This document shows positions 58,330 through 64,000 of a stretch of 64,000 nt of DNA, piece after piece (within the stretch, counting starts at the first letter, position 1; each line of letters begins with the position of its first letter). This DNA is from Benincasa hispida (Eukaryota > Streptophyta > Magnoliopsida > Cucurbitales > Cucurbitaceae): positions 7,866,990 to 7,930,989 of the forward strand of contig NC_052355.1 in the NCBI RefSeq assembly GCF_009727055.1, in the 5' to 3' direction. Under the pieces are notes generated by a model. That model worked only from the letters and a program-made list of their open reading frames with translations, was not told the origin of the DNA and made no database searches. The translations under genes and the position numbers were made by a program.

Positions 58330-58367
58330 CTGTCTCTTATACACATCTAGATGTGTATAAGAGACAG
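58330..58367. other. Tn5 mosaic-end pair (mate-pair library junction), not genomic
   Basis: Two facing 19-base Tn5 mosaic ends, CTGTCTCTTATACACATCT at 58330-58348 and AGATGTGTATAAGAGACAG at 58349-58367. This exact 38-base unit is the circularisation junction of a transposase-based mate-pair library. A genomic origin is very unlikely. Confidence 0.97.
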
Positions 58368-58457
58368 CTTCTATATCCATATATTACAGACCATTTTGGT
58401 TATCACTTAAGACATGATCCACTTGTATGTCACCACATACATGCTTAAGTTACAGAT
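58368..58457. repeat. 90-bp LTR segment trapped between adapters
   Basis: Nearly identical to 57966-58055 inside the element E LTR, same direction. With adapter sequence on both sides it looks like read sequence placed during gap filling. Confidence 0.9.
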
Positions 58458-58490
58458 CTGTCTCTTATACACATCTAGATGTGTATAAGA
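58458..58490. other. Second Tn5 mosaic-end pair, partly damaged
   Basis: A complete 19-base mosaic end at 58458-58476, followed by 14 matching bases of the facing end (58477-58490), after which the sequence changes to element E pol. Confidence 0.95.
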
Positions 58491-59910
58491 CACGTAGCCG
58501 TGAGAGCCTTCGTAAACAGGTCAGCAACATTGTGCTCTGAAGTGATCTTCGAGACGACCACGTTCCCTCGATGCACTATCTCACGGATTAGGTGATACTT
58601 CCACTCTATGTGTTTGTCGCGCCTGTGACTCCTAGGCTTCTTGGAGTTTGCCTCTGCCCCATTATTATCATAATAGAGGGTAATGAGCTTAGACATATAT
58701 AGAACAACTTTTAGTTCTGTTAAGAACTTCCTGAGCCAGACGGCCTCCTTAGCAGCTTCGCAAGCCGCTACGTACTCCACCTCCATAGTAGAGTCGGCGA
58801 TGCACCCCTACTAAGTACTTCACCATACTACAACTCCTTCGTTAAGAGTAAAGATTGACCCTGAAATGGACTTGCGAGAGTCCCTATCAGTTTAAAAGTC
58901 AAAATCTATATATCAGTAAGAATCAAATCTCTAAATCCATACACGAGCATTTAGTCCCTCGTTCTCCGAAGATACTTGATGATGTTCTTCACTGCTGTCC
59001 AGTGACCCTGGCCTGGGTTAGACTGATACCTACTGACTATGCTCACAACGTAGCAAATGTCTGGACGAGTACAGAGCATCATGTACATCAAACTGCCAAC
59101 GGCAGACGCATATAGGACCCGTTTCATCTCCTCAACCTCTTGAGGCGTCTTAGAACACATGTCCTTAGAAAAAGTGACTCCATGCTTGAACGATAGTAAG
59201 CCCCTCTTGGAGTCCTGCATCGAGTACTTGAGCAACATCTTGTCAATGTACGATGCCTGAGACAGTGTTAGGACTTCTTACGATCCCAAAAGATCTTTAT
59301 ACCCTGAACAAACTGAAGCATTGACGATCTTCTTGTAAACAAGATTCATCAACGTTCTAGTCAAAGCCATAAATTTGATTACAGTATCAAATCGTATGTT
59401 CCAAGATCTAGATGCTTGTTTCAGCCCATAAATGGACCGATTCAACTTGCAAACCTTTTTCTCTTGACCTTGGGCTATGAATCCCTCGGGTTGTACCATG
59501 TAAATGGTTTCCTCAAGATTGCCATTTAGAAAGGTCGTTTTAACGTTCATTTGTCAGATCTCATAATTATAATAAGCTGCAATGGGCAGGAGGATGTGGA
59601 TCGACTTTAACATGGCAACAGGCGAGAAAGTCTTCTCATAGTCAACTCCCTCTACCTAGGTATAACCCTTTGCCATAAGTCGAGTCTTGAAGGTTTACAT
59701 CTTCCCATTAGCACCTCGTTTGTGCTTGTAGATCCATTTACAACCTATAGGTCTTACCCCATTAGGCTGATCTACAAGATCCCATACTAAGTTGAAGTAC
59801 ATCGACTTCATCTCAAGATCCATGGACTTAACCCATTCATCCCGGTCTATATCCTCTATTGCCTTCTGATAAAACAACAGATCCTCAACGTTGCCATCTG
59901 CTACCATAGA
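58491..59910 (-). pseudogene. Copia RT and RNase H (element E)
   Basis: On the minus strand: RT at 59907-59695 and 59550-59278 (MNVKTTFLNGNLEE, SIYGLKQASRSW), the RNase H lead at 59238-58951 and RNase H at 58786-58491 (MEVEYVAACEA, LYYDNNG). Between NASV and the GIKIFWD equivalent near 59300, about 150 bases are missing, including the YVDD box, so RT is catalytically dead. The Cys of LYCDNNG is Tyr. The pol end is replaced by adapter sequence at 58490. Confidence 0.9.
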
Positions 59911-61420
59911 ACAGACGGGTTCGCAACCCTTCCACTGTGTCGAGGTTGCCTCAACTCTTGAGGTGGAACCAACCTACTAGATGAACTACCATCAACAACT
60001 CTTGCTGATGAAGCAAGATCTTCAACAACTCTTGTTGAAGTTTCAATAGTTTTATTGGAAAGATCATGCAACACGACTTTACTACGTGGATTGTGCTCCA
60101 TAATATGATCCTCCTCTAGGAAAGTAGCGTTCATGGAAACAAACATCCTCTTCTTCGACGGATCATAAAAATAATCCCCTCGTGTACCTTTGGGGTAGCC
60201 TACAAAGAAATATAACCTCAACCGTGGTTCCAACTTCTTGGGATTTGCATCAAGCACATATGTAGGGCAACCCCAAATGCAGAAGTGATGTAAACTAGCT
60301 TTACGCCCATTCAACAACTCCAGAGGTGTTCTTGTAACACTCTTGAAAGGAACACAGTTGAGTATGTATATCGCAATCTCCACTATGAAACCCCAAAACG
60401 AGTCTGGTAAGAAAGCGTAACTCATCATCGAACAAACCATGTCCAACAAGGTTTTATTTCTCCTCTCCACTACACCATTCTACTGAGGTGTATCCGGTGC
60501 TGAGATTTCGGAAACGATTCTATGTTCTATCAAATAGTCCTAGAATGAAGAGTCCAAAAATGCTCCACGTCGATCGGATCGAAGTGTTTTAATCCGTCTA
60601 TCCAATGCGTTTTCAACTTCAGCCTTGAACTCTTTGAACTTTTCAATTCAGACTTCCGTTGCATAAGATAAACATACCCATACCTAGAGTAATCATCAGT
60701 AAAACTGTTAAAATACTCATAGCCACCTCGAGCTTGCACATTCCTAGGATCAAAAAGGTCATAATGTACTAACTCAAGAGGCTCTTTGGCTCAATAACAT
60801 TTTCCAGTAAAAGGTCTTTTAGTCATCTTACCCTCAAGGCAAGATTCGCACATCAGTAAAGAATTTTCTTCTAACTCACTTAGAAGTCCATTCTTCACCA
60901 ATCTCTCAATCCTATTGAGATTGATGTGCCCTAATCGAAGGTGCCAAAGTTGGACATTTTCTTTTGGAGAAAATCGTTGACGTTTTGATTGAGTTACGAC
61001 AATTTTAAGCAATTATGTGTTATGGAGGGAACTTATGGCTAACTGTCTTAGCACATACAAGTTACTTTTCAAATACGGTGTACAAATATTAACACCATCT
61101 TTATGAATAAATACTTTATCCACATTAAAAGAAATAGTGTATTTACATTGCAACAAGCACTTTACAGAAATAAGGTTCTTCTTATGTTCATGAACAATAT
61201 ATACATCATTCAAAACATGAAACCTATTCTATAAAGATAACTGGATCCCTCCCACTGCCACAGCTGAGACGATGTGTCTGGTGCCTACTCGCATTGTCAT
61301 CTCACCAGCCTCCAGCTATTGTCAGGATCTAATCCCCTGAAAAGAAGAACAAACGTGATTAGTGGCGCCCGAATCAATTATTAAGGCAAAATCATCATTC
61401 TCCACTAAACAAGTTTCAAG
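59911..61420 (-). pseudogene. Copia protease and integrase (element E)
   Basis: The protease DSGATNHVC equivalent is at about 61350-61390. The frame 61213-61013 is the protease C-terminal part, and 61012-60791 holds HLRLGHIN...CESC of the integrase zinc site. 60739-60530 holds the FTDDYSRYGY core. 60470-59901 is one 189-residue open piece with the integrase C-terminal region (LDMVCSMMSYAFLPDSFWGF, GCPTYVLDANPKK) and the SGRVANP linker. Stops separate the pieces. The order and spacing equal element D. Confidence 0.9.
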
Positions 61421-61640
61421 TACAAGTAAATCATATTTACTTTTATCTGCCTTGGCCTTAGCCTTGGCGGTCTTCCTTTCCTTCAGCCAGCAAAGACAGT
61501 TCCTCTTCTAGTGTCCATCCTGGTTGCAGTGGAAACATTTTCCCTTTTCAACCAACGACGGACGCCTTATTGGGGAGATAGGTGGCGGGTTAGCAGGCAC
61601 CTTCCCTTTGCCATTACTGTAACGATAATTTGATGATTCT
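61421..61640 (-). pseudogene. Copia gag C-terminus with zinc knuckle (element E), truncated
   Basis: On the minus strand, the Pro-rich lead (GKVPANPPP) is followed by CFHCNQDGH at about 61510-61545, after which a stop replaces Trp. The N-terminal two thirds of gag are absent. At about 61620-61640 the sequence joins an Athila-type leader. Confidence 0.85.
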
Positions 61641-61689
61641 ATTTTAAGCATGCGCACTACGATATATGATGCATGATACAAGCTCATGT

Positions 61690-61706
61690 CCCCGGCAACG
61701 GCGCCA
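61690..61706 (-). promoter_or_regulatory. tRNA-Asp primer site, exact copy
   Basis: The minus strand reads TGGCGCCGTTGCCGGGG, complementary to the 3' end of tRNA-Asp. Confidence 0.92.
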
Positions 61707-61786
61707 TAAACTTGTTGTGCTAAAAATGTGTGTGTCTTTAAAGCATATGGACAATGATGAATATGAATGAATGAACAAGTCCATGT

Positions 61787-61803
61787 CCCCGGCAACGGCA
61801 CCA
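61787..61803 (-). promoter_or_regulatory. tRNA-Asp primer site, one mismatch
   Basis: The minus strand reads TGGTGCCGTTGCCGGGG, 97 bases from the exact copy. Confidence 0.88.
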
Positions 61804-61912
61804 TGAACTTGTTGTGGCATAAAATTGTGTATCTTATTCACACTACTTACAGCATGCGGACAAATATGAATACGGATGAATGAATCATACAAGTCATGTT
61901 GCCATAAACTTG

Positions 61913-62187
61913 ATGACGTAAAGATGGAAATGGAATGTGGATGCTGTGTTATGCATGACTACTTCTAGATATATGCGTTGTTAACTATATGCTTGTAGTA
62001 TGCTAAGGAGTAAAGCGTTGTCACAAGTTTATGGCGTCGTGTTAGTGGGTGTATTGACGATAATTTATAATTCTTGCATTTCTTAGCTAATTTCTATACA
62101 ATTGACACAACTTTTCTTTCTTTTGGCCGCAATATCTAAATAAAACAGTATAAATAACTTGTATTTCTACAAGTTATCATACCCTCA
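61913..62187 (-). mobile_element. Athila-type LTR, shortened
   Basis: On the minus strand it starts TGATAACTTGTAGAAATAC at 62187, preceded by a purine tract, and reaches its 3' end region (ACTTGTGACAACGC, compare 22280) within 275 bases. Full relatives are 1.68 kb, so most is deleted. Confidence 0.7.
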
Positions 62188-62640
62188 AATTTAGATATAT
62201 GCTTGTCCTCAAGCATATCTTCTACTAAGGCAATATTGCTCAATTCCTATCCTAAATTTTGCGTCGATTGGTTGCTCCGAATGCTCCAACTAGGCACATT
62301 ACTTAACATCGCAATTTCTTTCTATCCTTGAAAATTCCTAGCAAAGCCCTACTTTATTCTTCTATACAACAAACTTCTGCTCAAAAATGCTTTTCTAGTT
62401 TTAAAAAGAATGTTTATCGCTTCTTGTCAAAACAACTTGATGCGTCCAAATGCGGTGGTCAAACTTTGCGTCATTTATTAGAGACTATTGACCATGGTTA
62501 CACCCTTCGTTTTAGCTTGCTCCCACGGGTGTCATGCGCACATCCAACTACGAGCAGGCTCCTTTCACAACTTAACTCTTATCATGTTGGGATTGTTTTT
62601 GAGTTTTTCCTTGCGCTGACATTGGGCATTTCATGATAAC
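62188..62640 (-). mobile_element. Athila 3' untranslated region, inverted copy
   Basis: On the minus strand this leads into a purine tract AAATTTGAGGGTA and the LTR start. 62390-62640 is the reverse complement of 28530-28960 and of 63450-63745. The 102-residue frame at 62328-62636 is not a gene. Confidence 0.75.
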
Positions 62641-62685
62641 AGATACACTTTGCATCCATTATACCCAAATGCATTGCGTTGAAGG

Positions 62686-62865
62686 GTGTGTTGTGCTCGT
62701 ATGTATTATTAGCCCGTCCTTAACAAAAACGCACTATACTGAGGTAGTGATGCGTTGGTAGAAATGTCGTGCACCCGTCCTCCAGAAATGCATTGAGTAA
62801 AGAGGTGTGTTGTGATGGTACATGCGTTGTTGCCCGTCCTCAGCAAAAATGTATTTGCGTTAATG
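62686..62865. repeat. 60-bp tandem repeat, three units (third copy)
   Basis: Units start near 62686, 62747 and 62805 with the GTGTTG start and CCCGTCCT core, as at 24451 and 29523. Confidence 0.65.
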
Positions 62866-63745
62866 GAAGCATGGTGTTAATTTTTAATCGTGAACTCGTC
62901 TGAATCAAAAGCAAAGATAACTTCAGTCATTATTTTTCGAGGTAAAGAAGCTAATTCTTTGATTCTTTGTACATGCCAAAAATTTTGTATTGTGTTAATT
63001 ATAATTCATTGTATACTTAGTTAATTTTTAATACAACTAAGTAAAAATTCTTTCAAGTACGCAATAGCCTCTTCTTTATCATCCTTTGTTAATTATTTGC
63101 GATATTCTTGATCTTCTATTTTGCGTTATTCATTGCGCTGCCATGATGTATAATATGCATACACTTAGTAAGATTTCCCACATTTTGTATTTTCTAATTA
63201 ACACTTAGTTAATTCGTGGCTATAGCACTATTTTATCTTTTATCCTTCAAAATTCTGCACAAACCTTCTTTTTTAAATTTTGTCTAAGTGTTTTTCTATT
63301 CTGTCCAAACAACGCAATGAGGACCTTGTACATCTCTAAATTTGGGGGTGGGGAAGGTCTGAGCAGATGAGATCAAGTGATGCGGTCATTAAGAAAAATG
63401 CATCTCCAAAAAAATAAATAAATAAATAAATTTTCATATAAACTCCAATGTCAGCGCAAGGGAAAACTCAAAAACAATACCAACCTGATAAGAGTTAAGT
63501 TGTGAAAGGAGCCTGCTCGTAGTTGGAAGCCAAAACGAAGGTGGGTTTCCAAGAAAAACGCAATATGAAAAGAGAAAACAAAGAAAAAAAGAAAAAAGAA
63601 AAAAAATAATAAATAATAAATAATAATAAAAGAAACAAGAGACAACTTCTCTGAAATTCAAGAGTAAAAGTTGAGATTGGCACACAACCGTAGTTGGATG
63701 TTCTCATGACACCCGTGGGAACAAGCAAAAATGAAGGGTGTAACC
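62866..63745 (+). mobile_element. Athila 3' untranslated region, direct copy
   Basis: Homologous to 28030-28960 including the purine tract at 63338-63357. A/T-rich runs at 63410-63430 and an A-rich stretch at 63570-63640 are low complexity. No gene. Confidence 0.75.
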
Positions 63746-64000
63746 TGTTGGCTTTTTGGCCCTTAATCTCAAATTAATTAATTTTAATTAATTAATTAAT
63801 CAATATTTTGATGATAACAAACTCAATTTTTAATTACTGAAAATCTTAGTGTTTTAATATGTCCATAGCGTAGAGTTCGGAACAACGCTACGCAACAACG
63901 ATTCCAACACCTCTTGAATCACTTAAATCGGAGTAAAACGAAGACGATATGACCGAAACAAGTCTATAGAGAAAATACCGTAGTGGATGACGTGGCATAA
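63746..64000 (+). mobile_element. Start of a further LTR, running off the right edge
   Basis: TGTTGGCTTTTTGGCCC begins abruptly where the Athila repeat stops, so an LTR start is likely. An alternating TTAATTAA-type stretch follows. No internal sequence is in the window, so the family is unknown. Confidence 0.45.

Larger units (their letters stand above)
61641..61912 (-). mobile_element. Athila-type leader with reiterated primer sites
   Basis: On the minus strand, units of about 97-102 bases each carry ACAAGTT(T/C)ATGG followed by the primer site. The three sites are at 61690-61706, 61787-61803 and a remnant at about 61897-61906. Between them are TGAATGAATG-type words. No gag follows, because copia sequence begins. 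Confidence 0.8.

Noticed and set aside
58330..58490. A genuine Tn5/IS50 insertion
   Set aside because: Only facing 19-base mosaic ends are present, with no transposase or resistance genes and no 9-bp target duplication; the layout equals a library junction adapter.
61688..61706. A tRNA-Asp gene on the plus strand
   Set aside because: Only the last 17 bases of the tRNA are matched; there is no cloverleaf or A box, and the position after an LTR fits a primer site.
1..64000. Host protein-coding genes
   Set aside because: Every frame of reasonable length is a retroelement piece, an LTR frame or an antisense shadow; I could not support any host exon.

Overview
This window looks like repeat-rich intergenic DNA from a flowering plant, probably a eudicot. 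The evidence is its AT-richness, many Ty1/copia LTR retrotransposons primed by initiator tRNA-Met (TGGTATCAGAGC) and Ty3/gypsy Athila-type elements primed by tRNA-Asp (TGGCGCCGTTGCCGGGG). The copia LTRs remind me of cucurbit elements, but that is recollection and untested. I found no intact host gene, rRNA, tRNA or CRISPR array. Every coding stretch I recognise is retroelement gag, pol or envelope-like third ORF, and all carry stops, frameshifts or deletions.

Layout. 1-10,639: minus-strand copia pieces. These are a leader with primer site and short LTR (1-1,436), a decayed pol and gag (1,557-6,321) split by an LTR-bearing insertion (about 3,610-5,390), a 2.5-kb leader (6,322-8,782) and a 1.84-kb LTR (8,797-10,639). 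10,640-22,346: a patchwork of LTR pieces in both directions, a plus-strand copia pol (13,562-15,673), a minus-strand copia pol (18,690-21,401), and two clean solo LTRs: 16,262-17,940 with duplication GGAAC and 19,125-20,988 with duplication GAATC. 22,347-31,098: an Athila-like element with duplicated primer sites, broken gag, no pol, and an envelope-like ORF that occurs twice in a roughly 5-kb direct repeat. 31,888-42,273: the most complete large copia element, with LTRs, primer site, 2.8-kb leader and gag-pol with many stops. 42,274-45,600: nested LTRs and a Tat-type RNase H relic. 46,229-52,126: a near-complete 5.9-kb copia element of another lineage with two 0.46-kb LTRs. 52,127-58,224: a foldback MITE candidate, a solo LTR, a gypsy-like LTR, a short-LTR copia 3' end and a large copia LTR. 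58,225-61,640: minus-strand copia pol. 61,640-64,000: Athila LTR and 3' sequences in inverted arrangement, then the start of another LTR.

Three themes stand out. First, the large copia family carries dense arrays of a palindromic CGATCG-centred motif, in its LTRs and in an unusually long non-coding leader. Second, the Athila-like elements reiterate their primer binding site two or three times in tandem. Third, part of the sequence is not genomic: positions 58,330-58,490 contain Tn5 mosaic ends in the form of a mate-pair library junction, and three N gaps are flanked by duplicated sequence, so local structure there needs care.

These parts are relics and do not form a working pathway. The family knowledge used is general: gag packages RNA, protease, integrase, RT and RNase H copy and insert it, LTRs supply promoter and terminator, and the primer site and polypurine tract start the two DNA strands. 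LTR edges marked 'about' were placed by eye against sister copies.
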